Shown here: positions 45,410 to 53,933 of the stretch, one piece after another | How the letters are laid out: each line of letters opens with the position of its first letter | Position numbering within the stretch: the first letter of the stretch is position 1 | Notes under the pieces: model-generated | Database searches by the model: none | What the model was told of the DNA's origin: nothing | The model's input: the letters and a program-made list of their open reading frames with translations, nothing else | Origin: Ruminococcus flavefaciens AE3010 | Lineage (GTDB): Bacteria > Bacillota > Clostridia > Oscillospirales > Ruminococcaceae | DNA: 64,000 nucleotides | Direction of reading: 5' to 3' | NCBI RefSeq assembly: GCF_000526795.1 | Contig: NZ_JAGT01000001.1 | Span: forward strand, 395,001 to 459,000 | Translations under genes and position numbers: made by a program

Positions 45410-46813
45410 ATGGCAGAAAAAAAGGATGCCGCTAAGAAGCTTAAAGAAAAGCTCCTTATGCAGCGCAAAAACGCATATCATCTTGTTTCGGACAAGGACA
45501 TAAAAGCTTGCGACAAATTCTGCGAGGGCTACAAGGACTTTATGAACAAGGCAAAGATCGAGCGTGAAGCAGTTATATACTCCATAGACCTCCTTAAAAA
45601 GAAGGGCTTTGTGGAATTTAAAGCAGGCATGAAGCTTAAATCAGGGGATAAGATATACCGCAACAACCGCGGCAAGTCTGTACTTGCAGCTGTTATAGGT
45701 ACAGCACCTATCTCTGAGGGCGTAAGACTTTGTGCAGCTCATATCGATTCACCAAGACTTGACCTAAAGCAGAATCCTCTTTATGAGGACACAGAGATGG
45801 CTCTTTTCAAGACTCATTACTACGGCGGCATAAAGAAGTATCAGTGGACTACTATTCCACTTGCACTTCACGGTGTAGTTATAAAGGCTGACGGGACTAC
45901 CGTTCCTGTAAATATCGGCGAGGACGACAGTGACCCTGTTTTTTGTGTTACAGACCTGCTTCCTCACCTTGCATCTGCACAGATGCAGAAGCCCCTTGCA
46001 AAAGGTATCACAGGTGAGCAGCTTAATATCGTTATCGGTTCACGTCCTTTCAAAGACGATGAGGAGAGCGGCTCTGTAAAGCTCAACATAATGAATATTC
46101 TCTTTGAGAAGTACGGTATCACCGAGGCTGATTTTATTTCCTCAGAGCTTGAAGCAGTTCCTGCATTCAAGGCAAAGGACATCGGCTTCGACAGAAGCAT
46201 GATAGGTTCATACGGTCATGACGATAAGGTATGCGCATATCCTGCACTTGTGGCTACAGCTGAGTGCAAGAAGCCAAAGCATACTGTAGTTACTATACTT
46301 ACCGATAAGGAAGAGACAGGCAGCGACGGAAACACAGGTCTCCGTTCTGCATACCTCGAGTACTTTGTAGCTGATATAGCTGAAACTCTTGGAAGCGACA
46401 GCATGACTGTTCTTTCAGCTTCCGAGTGCTTGTCCGCAGACGTTAACGCTGCATACGACCCCACATTCCCTGAGGTAAATGAGCGCAACAACAGCGCTTA
46501 TATAAACCACGGCGTAGTTATCACAAAGTATACAGGCGCACGGGGCAAGGCCGGCACATCTGATGCTTCCGCAGAGTTCACAGGACGTATCAGAAGACTT
46601 ATGGACTCAAAGAATGTTATCTGGCAGACAGGTGAGCTTGGCAAGGTAGATGAGGGCGGCGGCGGAACAGTTGCTGCTTACATTGCAAATCTTAACGTTG
46701 ATACCATTGACCTTGGAGTACCTGTGCTCTCAATGCACGCCCCCTATGAGATAGTATCAAAGCTTGACACATATATGGCGTATAAGGCATTTGAAGTATT
46801 TATGGCAGACTAA
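45410..46813 (+). CDS. M18 family aminopeptidase
   Basis: The 467-aa protein is an M18 aminopeptidase, a tetrahedral dinuclear zinc enzyme removing N-terminal acidic or neutral residues. Zinc ligands can be seen in A-A-H-I-D-S-P-R, G-S-Y-G-H-D-D-K, D-K-E-E-T-G-S and M-H-A-P-Y-E. The length fits the family. GAAAGGAG precedes the ATG. Confidence 0.93.
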   Translation: MAEKKDAAKKLKEKLLMQRKNAYHLVSDKDIKACDKFCEGYKDFMNKAKIEREAVIYSIDLLKKKGFVEFKAGMKLKSGDKIYRNNRGKSVLAAVIGTAPISEGVRLCAAHIDSPRLDLKQNPLYEDTEMALFKTHYYGGIKKYQWTTIPLALHGVVIKADGTTVPVNIGEDDSDPVFCVTDLLPHLASAQMQKPLAKGITGEQLNIVIGSRPFKDDEESGSVKLNIMNILFEKYGITEADFISSELEAVPAFKAKDIGFDRSMIGSYGHDDKVCAYPALVATAECKKPKHTVVTILTDKEETGSDGNTGLRSAYLEYFVADIAETLGSDSMTVLSASECLSADVNAAYDPTFPEVNERNNSAYINHGVVITKYTGARGKAGTSDASAEFTGRIRRLMDSKNVIWQTGELGKVDEGGGGTVAAYIANLNVDTIDLGVPVLSMHAPYEIVSKLDTYMAYKAFEVFMAD

Positions 46814-46817
46814 AAGT

Positions 46818-46848
46818 AAGCCCCCGAACTATGTTCGGGGGCTTTTAT
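46818..46848 (+). terminator. terminator of the M18 operon
   Basis: AAGCCCCCGAAC, loop TAT, GTTCGGGGGCTT, then TT. A 12-bp perfect stem. Confidence 0.9.
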
Positions 46849-46939
46849 ACCTATATAATTCCTCAGAGTAAATATCAGGATAAAAATTACTTAAATTTTA
46901 CTTATCAATAATCTATATATTGCAATTAATTATTTATAT

Positions 46940-46968
46940 TTGCAAAAAGTATTGCCCTATGCTATAAT
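46940..46968 (+). promoter_or_regulatory. promoter of a small RNA
   Basis: TTGCAA (46940-46945), 17 bp, TATAAT (46963-46968). It lies in a 300-bp gap with no coding gene and is followed 80 bp later by a terminator. Confidence 0.65.
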
Positions 46969-46974
46969 AACATA

Positions 46975-47062
46975 TGGAAAGTCATTCTTTCATAAATGAC
47001 AATCTCATATCCCCTTATTAAGAATGAGAACCTCCCCCCTAATGGCTCTCATTCTTTTTTTT
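46975..47062 (+). ncRNA. candidate small RNA, about 88 nt
   Basis: Between the promoter and a run of T at 47055-47062 lies a short transcript. It has a 6-bp hairpin GTCATT / AATGAC (46981-47000) and a terminator hairpin AAGAATGAGA / TCTCATTCTT (47020-47056). The terminator loop holds CCTCCCCCCT, which is complementary to Shine-Dalgarno sequences. C-rich loops of this type are found in Firmicutes trans-acting sRNAs. No open frame with a ribosome site is present. The gene is inferred, with no homologue known to me. Confidence 0.5.
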
Positions 47063-47064
47063 CA

Positions 47065-47106
47065 AAAAAAGCCCCGATCAAAGACGAACTGCCGTCTGAT
47101 CGGGGT
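47065..47106 (-). terminator. terminator of the LysR gene
   Basis: Minus-strand stem CCCCGATCA / TGATCGGGG around a 16-nt loop that itself can pair (GACGG / CCGTC type), followed by seven T. Confidence 0.8.
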
Positions 47107-47113
47107 ATATTTA

Positions 47114-48052
47114 TTATATTTCCAGTCCTTCGATCTTGTCTGCGTACTCAAAGACTGTTCTTATACAGTCCGAGATGAGCGCATTGTTTTCGCTTGCCTT
47201 ACGATAGATTATCATATCACGGTTGAGATTAGTCGCATAGGAGCTCTTTCTGGTGCAAAGCTCATTAAATTTCAATATGAGCTGAGACATGGGAGCTACC
47301 CACATATATGCATTCTTAACGGTTTTGAGCATACTTATCTGAGTACCTCTGTCGTAAATGAAGATCTTCTTTGTAAAACGCTTTTCGTCAAAATCCTGAT
47401 TGATAGAAGCTCGGCGAACCATTTCGGATTCATCATCGCCGTGGATTATCTCGGGATACTCTGAAAGCAGCTCATAAGGAACGTCATCGTATTTAGCAAG
47501 GGGATGTTTTTCGCTCATAACGATCTGAAGAGGGAACTCCATAATAGTTCTGCCAACAAGATTACGAGCTTTAAGACGGCTTTCGATCATTTCAGCATAC
47601 GTGCTGGGAATACGAATAAAACCGATATCGTATTTGCCCGCACAAATATCCTCAAGTACCTTTGCGGTGCTTGTCTCCATAACATGGACGTCTATCTTAT
47701 CTGTCTTATCGGCGTAGCTGCTGATAAACTTACCTATAGCCGCAGTTGCATATGTTGAACGCGCAGCCGCAACTTTTAGTTTCATTTCATTATCGGGTGT
47801 CTGTGCATAGTCTCTTTCGAGGCTCTGCATTTCATCAACGATAGTCTGAGCACGGGCAAGGAACTCCTCACCCTCAGGGGTAAGTATCATACCGTTGGGA
47901 GAGCGGTTGAATATCTGTATGCCCAGTGAAGCTTCAAGCTCTTTAAGGGCGATACTGATATTGGGCTGAGCCTGATAAAGCTTCTTGGCTGCCTTTGTTA
48001 TACTGCCTTCTCTTGCAACGGCAATAACATATTCAAGCTGCTGTATTTTCAT
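47114..48052 (-). CDS. LysR-family transcriptional regulator
   Basis: The 312-aa protein has an N-terminal LysR winged HTH (LEYVIAVAREGSITKAAKKL, LEASLGIQIFNRSP) and a periplasmic-binding-like co-inducer domain. The target is unknown: it is not divergent from any gene, and the Shango-like operon upstream reads in the same direction. AAGGTAGG precedes the ATG. Confidence 0.9.
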   Translation of the reverse strand: MKIQQLEYVIAVAREGSITKAAKKLYQAQPNISIALKELEASLGIQIFNRSPNGMILTPEGEEFLARAQTIVDEMQSLERDYAQTPDNEMKLKVAAARSTYATAAIGKFISSYADKTDKIDVHVMETSTAKVLEDICAGKYDIGFIRIPSTYAEMIESRLKARNLVGRTIMEFPLQIVMSEKHPLAKYDDVPYELLSEYPEIIHGDDESEMVRRASINQDFDEKRFTKKIFIYDRGTQISMLKTVKNAYMWVAPMSQLILKFNELCTRKSSYATNLNRDMIIYRKASENNALISDCIRTVFEYADKIEGLEI

Positions 48053-48148
48053 AAGTAAATCCTACCTTATCATTATAAAAAGTAATCTATATAAATATTA
48101 TATCACGATATAAATGAAATTGCAATACTAAATTTCTAATAATTTAAT

Positions 48149-50377
48149 TTAAGTTATCCAGCTTAAAATGCGCTCTTTCATTTCAGATATCCCGAGTATT
48201 CCATAAGCGAAGCCTTTTTTCACAAGGACTTCCGGAAGAAATTCATCATATTTTTCAAATACAGGTACTTCACCCGGATATACCAGTTCCATCGGGTCAA
48301 ACTCCTTGCGTGCTTCATCTGCGAGGACTTCAAAGAATTCCCCGGGAGAGACCTTCATGGTGAATTGAATATAGTAAGGACGTGAGGAATCCATACCCCG
48401 AAGTCCCAGTCTGTCAGCGCATTTAAGTTTAAGGAAGCGCTCCATGGCAAAAAAAGCGTAGGTGCCAAGCCACGGGAACAGACACCACATATTGCCGCCG
48501 AGACATATCAGCGGTGTATCCGTCACCTTTGAGTTATGGGCAGTCTGACGAGCCTGCGCAAGTCGTGCAGCAGCGTTTTTCATAAGATATGGATAGCTTC
48601 TGTCCTCACGGAGCACCTCACGCATACGCAGAAGTATCTTGGTGTTGATATCGCCCGGGCAGTCACCGAAATATGCAGGCACTTTTCCTTTGATCTGCTC
48701 GCAGTAAACAAGTCGGCGCTTGTGGTCAACTTCCTCTACTATCCACACATGCCCTGCAATAGCTATCTTTTCGCCTGCAGGCGGAGGCATAACTATAGTG
48801 CCAAGCTCCTGAGAGCCCCATCGCACGGTATATTCTTCATTCTCCTGAAATACAGCATAAAATTTGAAGCTGTTGACGATGCGTTCTCCTGCAAGACCTA
48901 TGATAAATCCGCCCTCATCTGTACGCTGTATGTGGTCGTTTTCAAGGAGATGCCGAAGCAGTATTTTATAGTCGTCCTTAGTGATGCGGTGAAAATATTT
49001 AAGTGTCAGTACCTTTGAAGCAAGCTCGGCGGGGGTAAGCTCACCGCATGAAGCGAGAGTACTCATGGTCTGGTGATAGAGCAGACTGTAGGGGAGCCTG
49101 TCAAGCTTTGGGGGCTCCACCCATTTTTCTTCAAGGTATACCTGTACAAGAGCAATGCCCTGCAAAAGCTTCCACGGTATAGTCTCAGGCAGCATTGAGC
49201 GGGGCTCGGGGAGCTCTTCACGTATAACGAACCACATCTCAGGCGGCAGGTCGCGTCTGCCTGTACGTCCCATACGCTGTAAAAACGATGAAACTGTAAA
49301 AGGAGCGTCTATCTGAAATGCACGTTCAAGCCTGCCTATGTCGATACCGAGCTCCAAGGTGGCTGTGGTACAGGTAGTCATGAATATATCCTCGTCCTTC
49401 ATGGCTTCCTCTGCAGTTTCACGGTAGGCTGCGGAGAGATTGCCGTGATGGATAAGAAAGCGGTCAGGCTCATGTTTAGCCTCACAGTAGGAGCGCAGTG
49501 TAGTTGTGACTGCTTCACATTCTTCACGGGAGTTGACGAACACAAGGCATTTTTTGCCCCGCGTATGCTCAAAGATATATCCCATGCCTGCGTCAGCGTG
49601 TTCTGGAGCAGTATCTGTTTTTTCATCAAGAACGGGAAGAGCATCTGCGTTTTCTTTTTCGTCGGGTTGATTCTGCTGACTGATGTAGAAGTGCTCCATG
49701 GACAGTCGCCATTTTACTCCCTTGCTTTCTATTTTGGGTATAATAGTACCTCGTCCCGTACCGTAAGACAGAAATTCTCCTGCGGCGGCGGGATCGCCTA
49801 TAGTAGCTGACAGACCTATCCTGCGCGGATTGACCCCTGCCATTTTACAGAGCCTTTCCATAAGACATATGGTCTGACCGCCGCGGTCACCGCGCATAAG
49901 GGAGTGTATCTCGTCAATGACAATAAAGCGCAGGTCTCCAAAAAGCTTAGGTATAAGGGCGTGCTTGCGCAGAAGCATAGCCTCAAGAGATTCGGGAGTT
50001 ATCTGCAATATCCCCGACGGATTTTTCAGCATTTTGCTTTTATGGGACTGCGCCACATCGCCGTGCCAGTGCCAGACAGGTATATCCGCCTCGTCGCATA
50101 GCTCGTTAAGTCGCATGAACTGGTCGTTGATAAGTGCTTTCAGCGGTCCTATGTATATAGCACCCACGGAGCGGGGCATATCCTCTGAAAAGAGCGTAAG
50201 AATAGGGAAGAAAGCTGCTTCTGTTTTGCCTGAGGCAGTTGAAGCCGTCAGGAGAACGTTCTCGTCGGTATTGAAAATAGCGTCACCTGCGGCAGCCTGG
50301 ATTGCACGCAGGGACTCCCAGTTATTTCGGTAGATGAAATCCTGTATAAAAGGAGCATATCTTTCAAAAATACTCAT
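48149..50377 (-). CDS. Lhr-like DEAD/DEAH helicase (Shango SngC / BrxHI-like)
   Basis: The 742-aa superfamily 2 helicase has TASTASGKTEA (Walker A, about 44-54), GPLKALINDQF, D-E-I-H (about 150), G-L-S-A-T-I and the C-terminal motif VI QRMGRTGRR. A long C-terminal Lhr-type region follows. The same helicase type is BrxHI in some BREX loci and SngC in Shango. The two genes upstream are a TerB-domain protein and a BrxD-like ATPase, the Shango set. It starts just downstream of the ATPase stop with AAGGATATGCT. LysR lies downstream. Confidence 0.85.
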   Translation of the reverse strand: MSIFERYAPFIQDFIYRNNWESLRAIQAAAGDAIFNTDENVLLTASTASGKTEAAFFPILTLFSEDMPRSVGAIYIGPLKALINDQFMRLNELCDEADIPVWHWHGDVAQSHKSKMLKNPSGILQITPESLEAMLLRKHALIPKLFGDLRFIVIDEIHSLMRGDRGGQTICLMERLCKMAGVNPRRIGLSATIGDPAAAGEFLSYGTGRGTIIPKIESKGVKWRLSMEHFYISQQNQPDEKENADALPVLDEKTDTAPEHADAGMGYIFEHTRGKKCLVFVNSREECEAVTTTLRSYCEAKHEPDRFLIHHGNLSAAYRETAEEAMKDEDIFMTTCTTATLELGIDIGRLERAFQIDAPFTVSSFLQRMGRTGRRDLPPEMWFVIREELPEPRSMLPETIPWKLLQGIALVQVYLEEKWVEPPKLDRLPYSLLYHQTMSTLASCGELTPAELASKVLTLKYFHRITKDDYKILLRHLLENDHIQRTDEGGFIIGLAGERIVNSFKFYAVFQENEEYTVRWGSQELGTIVMPPPAGEKIAIAGHVWIVEEVDHKRRLVYCEQIKGKVPAYFGDCPGDINTKILLRMREVLREDRSYPYLMKNAAARLAQARQTAHNSKVTDTPLICLGGNMWCLFPWLGTYAFFAMERFLKLKCADRLGLRGMDSSRPYYIQFTMKVSPGEFFEVLADEARKEFDPMELVYPGEVPVFEKYDEFLPEVLVKKGFAYGILGISEMKERILSWIT

Positions 50378-50386
50378 AGCATATCC

Positions 50387-51703
50387 TTATATCTCAAATT
50401 CTGCAAATTCCTCGTCAGCTGTATCGTCGTTACCGCTTGGCTTGGTGAATTCCATAGCCTCCGAGGAGATAAGCTGACTTACATTAATACTCGGGTTCTG
50501 CATGATAATATCAAGAAGCTCGATGAAATCGCGGATAACCTCACGGGGAGTGATATGGCTGTCGGAGCCTATGCGCCCGAATTCCAGCTTTATAAAGCTT
50601 ATCATATCCTCCTGTGTTATCATCTGGGTATAGTCAAATAGCTGAGCGTGTATATCTGCAAGCTTTTCGGTAAGTACAAGCATTTCCTCATAGGTGAGAG
50701 GAGTCAGATGTATGACAGGAGCCAGCATATCCTTTACGCCCTCACGTCCAAAACGCCCCTCTGCAAGACGCGAGCGAAGAGCTTCGTAGCTGTAGACGCC
50801 GCGGCGGGTGTCCTCAATGCACTGTGGAGTGCCGCCCATTATGATACCTATGTATTTAGCCTTGCCCTGCAATGTATCATTGTACATGGTGAGTATTTTT
50901 TCGTAGTTGTACTGCCTTGTGATACTGTTAGGTATCTTGTAGATGTTCACAAGCTCGTCCACCAGGACGAGGAGGCCGCTGTAGCCTGCCATTTTGAGAA
51001 AGGCTGCAAAGAGCTTGATGTACTCATACCAGTCGTCGTCACTGATTATGATATTTACTCCAAGCTCGGACTTAGCTTCGGTCTTGTTGGCGTACTCGCC
51101 GCGGAACCATTTTACAACCTTGGCTTTTTCTTCGTCGTTTCCGCTTACAGAAGCTCTGTAATATATAGTCAGCAGCTTTGCAAAGTCAAATCCGTGCACC
51201 ATTTCACTCAGTGCATTTACAACTTCAAATATCTTTTTTTCTACAGCTTTAGCGAACTCTGCGGAATCAGTTGAAAGTCCGCTTTCAGCAGCAGTTTCGG
51301 ACTGAACTCCGCTTATCCAGCGGTCAAGTATAAGTGTAAGCGCACCGCCGTCGGGACGTGTCTTTGTTGACATATTGCGGATAAGCTCCTTGTATGTGGC
51401 AAGTCCCTGACCCTTGGTGCCCTGTAAGCGGCGCTCAGGTGAGAGGTCAGCGTCAACAACGACAAAGTTCCTGTCCATAACGTGACTGCGTATAGTCTGC
51501 AAAAGAAAGCTCTTACCGCTTCCGTACTTACCGACGATAAAGCGGAACGATGCTCCGCCGTCTGCGATTATATCCACATCATGGAGAAGCGCATCTATCT
51601 CGTTTTCACGTCCAACGGTTATGTATGGCAGACCAATACGCGGAACAACGCCGCCTTTAAGCGAGTTAATGACCGCAGAAGCGATCCTTTTGGGTATTTT
51701 CAT
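50387..51703 (-). CDS. BrxD-like ATPase (Shango SngB-like)
   Basis: The 438-aa P-loop ATPase has V-G-K-Y-G-S-G-K-S-F (Walker A, 57-66), G-L-L-V-L-V-D-E-L (Walker B, about 240) and a region matching the BrxC/BrxD family (R-L-Q-G-T-K-G, T-P-R-E-V-I-R-D-F). It is the middle gene of the TerB - ATPase - helicase operon; its ribosome site (AAGGAG) lies in the last codons of the TerB gene. The mechanism is not known. Confidence 0.85.
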   Translation of the reverse strand: MKIPKRIASAVINSLKGGVVPRIGLPYITVGRENEIDALLHDVDIIADGGASFRFIVGKYGSGKSFLLQTIRSHVMDRNFVVVDADLSPERRLQGTKGQGLATYKELIRNMSTKTRPDGGALTLILDRWISGVQSETAAESGLSTDSAEFAKAVEKKIFEVVNALSEMVHGFDFAKLLTIYYRASVSGNDEEKAKVVKWFRGEYANKTEAKSELGVNIIISDDDWYEYIKLFAAFLKMAGYSGLLVLVDELVNIYKIPNSITRQYNYEKILTMYNDTLQGKAKYIGIIMGGTPQCIEDTRRGVYSYEALRSRLAEGRFGREGVKDMLAPVIHLTPLTYEEMLVLTEKLADIHAQLFDYTQMITQEDMISFIKLEFGRIGSDSHITPREVIRDFIELLDIIMQNPSINVSQLISSEAMEFTKPSGNDDTADEEFAEFEI

Positions 51704-51707
51704 ATTT

Positions 51708-53204
51708 TTACTCCTTGGGTATCATATGTTTAAGTTCGTCAGTATAGTCATCTATGAGCACAGGCACATCTGACGAAAAATCTATGACGGTATCGCTGAA
51801 TGTATCGAAAAGCTTTTCATTAATGCTGTCGGCAAGTATAGAGACAAGGAGCCCACATTTTCTCGCAGCATCTGAAACATCACCGTTGTATAGCAGTGCC
51901 TGCATGAAAAGTATCTCATTCTCGTCAAGCAAAGGACACGCAGAGGCTTCTGCGGCTGTTTCTTCCTTGGGTTCAGCAACGGGAGCAGGTTCTTCGACTT
52001 CTTCATCAACGATAAGCTTATCCCGTGTAATATCGGCAGCCTTTCTTATTTCTACGAGCTTTGAAAGATCAATTTCGATCTTTTGTGCTTCGGCGCGCTG
52101 CTTTTCAGCATAGAAGCTGTCGATCTCTGCCTGAATTATCTTCAGAGCAGTCTTTGAGACTCCTTCAATGCTTATCTTGTATCGGAAATCAGCTTTTTCA
52201 CGCAGCAAACTGTCCACTGCTCTCAGAAGATCGCCCAGATTTCCGTTTCTTCCTCTGTTGCCGTAGAATTTTCGGCATTTCCATTTGCCGCTTTTGCAGG
52301 TGTATGAGTGTATCTCGCTAAAGCTGTATTCGCAGCTGCGAAGTGCCTGCCTGTCATAGAAAATAGCCGAAGCAAACATATTATATGTGCATTCCACTAT
52401 ATTACCGAAGAGCTTGTCGCACAGGGAATTCTTTCTTTTATCACGGAAGAACTCAGACAGCTTTATAAAGCTTCTCACAAGAACCTTTTTGAATTCTTCG
52501 AGTTCAGCTGTATAGTAAAGAGACTTTTCAAGCCGATAAGAAGATAGGGCGCTAATAGCTTCAAAAAGCTCATCATCGGAGCTTTTCTCCCAGTATATAA
52601 GGGTAAGCAGTTTCATATCGTATCTGATGTCCTCAAAATCGTCTGCAAGGGAAGGTGGAAGCCCGTAATAAACTATCATATCGCTTAGCCATACATCGGT
52701 ATATTTTGATATACTGCCATCAATGAGCCTGTACACGTCGCAGAAGCTTTTCAGCCTTGAAAAACATTCCTGCGGTTCGTCGGCACCTATGCAGTTTATA
52801 AGCTCATAGATATAGATATAAACGAAAGACAGGGGAGCCTTTTCAATGACATCTTTCCTCACATTTGTACGCCACGCGAAATAGCTTCTAAGCTGCTTGT
52901 CATCAAGGTCACGGTAGCATGGATAGTATTTGACGAAATCGTCACACATTGGATATACGTCCTCGTAGTTTTCCATGAATTTTCCCTGATTATAGAAAAG
53001 CCATGCCGAGGTTTTCCAGTATGCTTCTGGTGAAAATGCAATGCCCTTCATTTCCTTGATCTTTGCAGGAGTTTCAGGCTTTCTGAGCTGTGCGGCAGTT
53101 CTTATTATAGGCTCGTCCGTATATACTCTGTCACGGAAGGCGCGGCTGTTCAGAAGCTTTTCGTCATTTAGTATCTGATGAAGTATCTCTTTTGTGTCTG
53201 ACAT
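51708..53204 (-). CDS. TerB-domain protein (Shango SngA-like)
   Basis: The 498-aa protein matches the TerB N-terminal/C-terminal domain family: A-W-L-F-Y-N-Q-G-K-F-M-E-N-Y-E-D near 70, R-S-Y-F-A-W-R-T-N-V-R near 105 and F-V-Y-I-Y-I-Y-E-L-I-N near 125. An E/P-rich linker (about 410-430) precedes the TerB-C-like end (L-D-E-N-E-I-L-F-M-Q-A-L-L-Y). TerB domains are linked to tellurite resistance and phage defence. ATG 53204 is chosen for its AAGGAGG site; a GTG two codons earlier overlaps the spacing. Confidence 0.8.
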   Translation of the reverse strand: MSDTKEILHQILNDEKLLNSRAFRDRVYTDEPIIRTAAQLRKPETPAKIKEMKGIAFSPEAYWKTSAWLFYNQGKFMENYEDVYPMCDDFVKYYPCYRDLDDKQLRSYFAWRTNVRKDVIEKAPLSFVYIYIYELINCIGADEPQECFSRLKSFCDVYRLIDGSISKYTDVWLSDMIVYYGLPPSLADDFEDIRYDMKLLTLIYWEKSSDDELFEAISALSSYRLEKSLYYTAELEEFKKVLVRSFIKLSEFFRDKRKNSLCDKLFGNIVECTYNMFASAIFYDRQALRSCEYSFSEIHSYTCKSGKWKCRKFYGNRGRNGNLGDLLRAVDSLLREKADFRYKISIEGVSKTALKIIQAEIDSFYAEKQRAEAQKIEIDLSKLVEIRKAADITRDKLIVDEEVEEPAPVAEPKEETAAEASACPLLDENEILFMQALLYNGDVSDAARKCGLLVSILADSINEKLFDTFSDTVIDFSSDVPVLIDDYTDELKHMIPKE

Positions 53205-53237
53205 TTTCACGCCTCCTTTTCAGAATTACCACTCTAT

Positions 53238-53266
53238 ATTATAGCACAGAAAATAGTCTTTGTCAA
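53238..53266 (-). promoter_or_regulatory. promoter of the TerB operon
   Basis: Minus-strand TTGACA (53261-53266), 17 bp, TATAAT (53238-53243): perfect consensus, so the operon is likely expressed constitutively. Confidence 0.85.
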
Positions 53267-53288
53267 ACACTTGTTCGATTTTCAGAGT

Positions 53289-53319
53289 AAAAAAGAACTG
53301 CTGAATGACCCAGCAGTTC
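53289..53319 (-). terminator. terminator of the DUF308 operon
   Basis: Minus-strand GAACTGCTG / CAGCAGTTC with a 7-nt loop, then six T (53289-53294). Confidence 0.85.
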
Positions 53320-53326
53320 CTGTAAA

Positions 53327-53932
53327 TTATTGAAGCTTTTTGATGCTGTCCCCGTCGGGAACATCATGACCGCTTGTATCGATTATGTTGTCATTTTTAT
53401 TTGCACCTGATGTACTGCTGACAACACCGCCGTTGCGTTCGTTTATAACGTAAGCAACATAGAAGTTGAATAAAGCATAACCTATCATTATAAAGCCAAC
53501 GATGATTCGGATAACATTGCCGCCCTTGAAAGGATCAAAGATCAGGAATACAGACCCGATAAGGAGTACTATTCCGAAGATGAGCTGAAAAATCTTGATT
53601 CCCTTTTTCATTTCCTTAGAAAGCGCCTTTACTATCTGAACAATGGAGATTATAAGAAGAATAAATCCGACTATCATAGAAATATGTGCACTTATTACCT
53701 TTGGTATGCACATTATGAAAAGACCGATGGCAACGCCTATGCCGCCTGCGGGAAGAAGAGAACCGTCTCCCTGAGATATACCGCCCAGTGAGGTAAGTGC
53801 ACTGCCTGCAACGATTATTCCGCCGATTATGTAGAATACCCACGTGATAACATTAGGGAAAAAGGCAAAAAGTACGCCGCACACCGCAAGTAAAATCCCC
53901 TTGGCAATATATCCCGAGTTGTCGATCTTCAT
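53327..53932 (-). CDS. DUF308/HdeD-like membrane protein
   Basis: The 201-aa protein has six short hydrophobic helices in two repeats (G-Y-I-A-K-G-I-L-L-A-V-C-G and G-I-G-V-A-I-G-L-F-I-M-C type), typical of DUF308/HdeD. The C-terminus is a polar N/D/S tail. The ATG at 53932 is preferred because GGGGG lies 9 nt upstream; an ATG three codons earlier sits on the ribosome site. It follows the transglutaminase gene with TAA-T-ATG spacing. Function unknown. Confidence 0.8.
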   Translation of the reverse strand: MKIDNSGYIAKGILLAVCGVLFAFFPNVITWVFYIIGGIIVAGSALTSLGGISQGDGSLLPAGGIGVAIGLFIMCIPKVISAHISMIVGFILLIISIVQIVKALSKEMKKGIKIFQLIFGIVLLIGSVFLIFDPFKGGNVIRIIVGFIMIGYALFNFYVAYVINERNGGVVSSTSGANKNDNIIDTSGHDVPDGDSIKKLQ

Positions 53933-53933
53933 A

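Noticed and set aside
48149..53204. Complete BREX locus
   Set aside because: Only BrxD-like and BrxHI-like genes are present; PglX, PglZ, BrxC and BrxL are absent, and the TerB gene fits Shango better.
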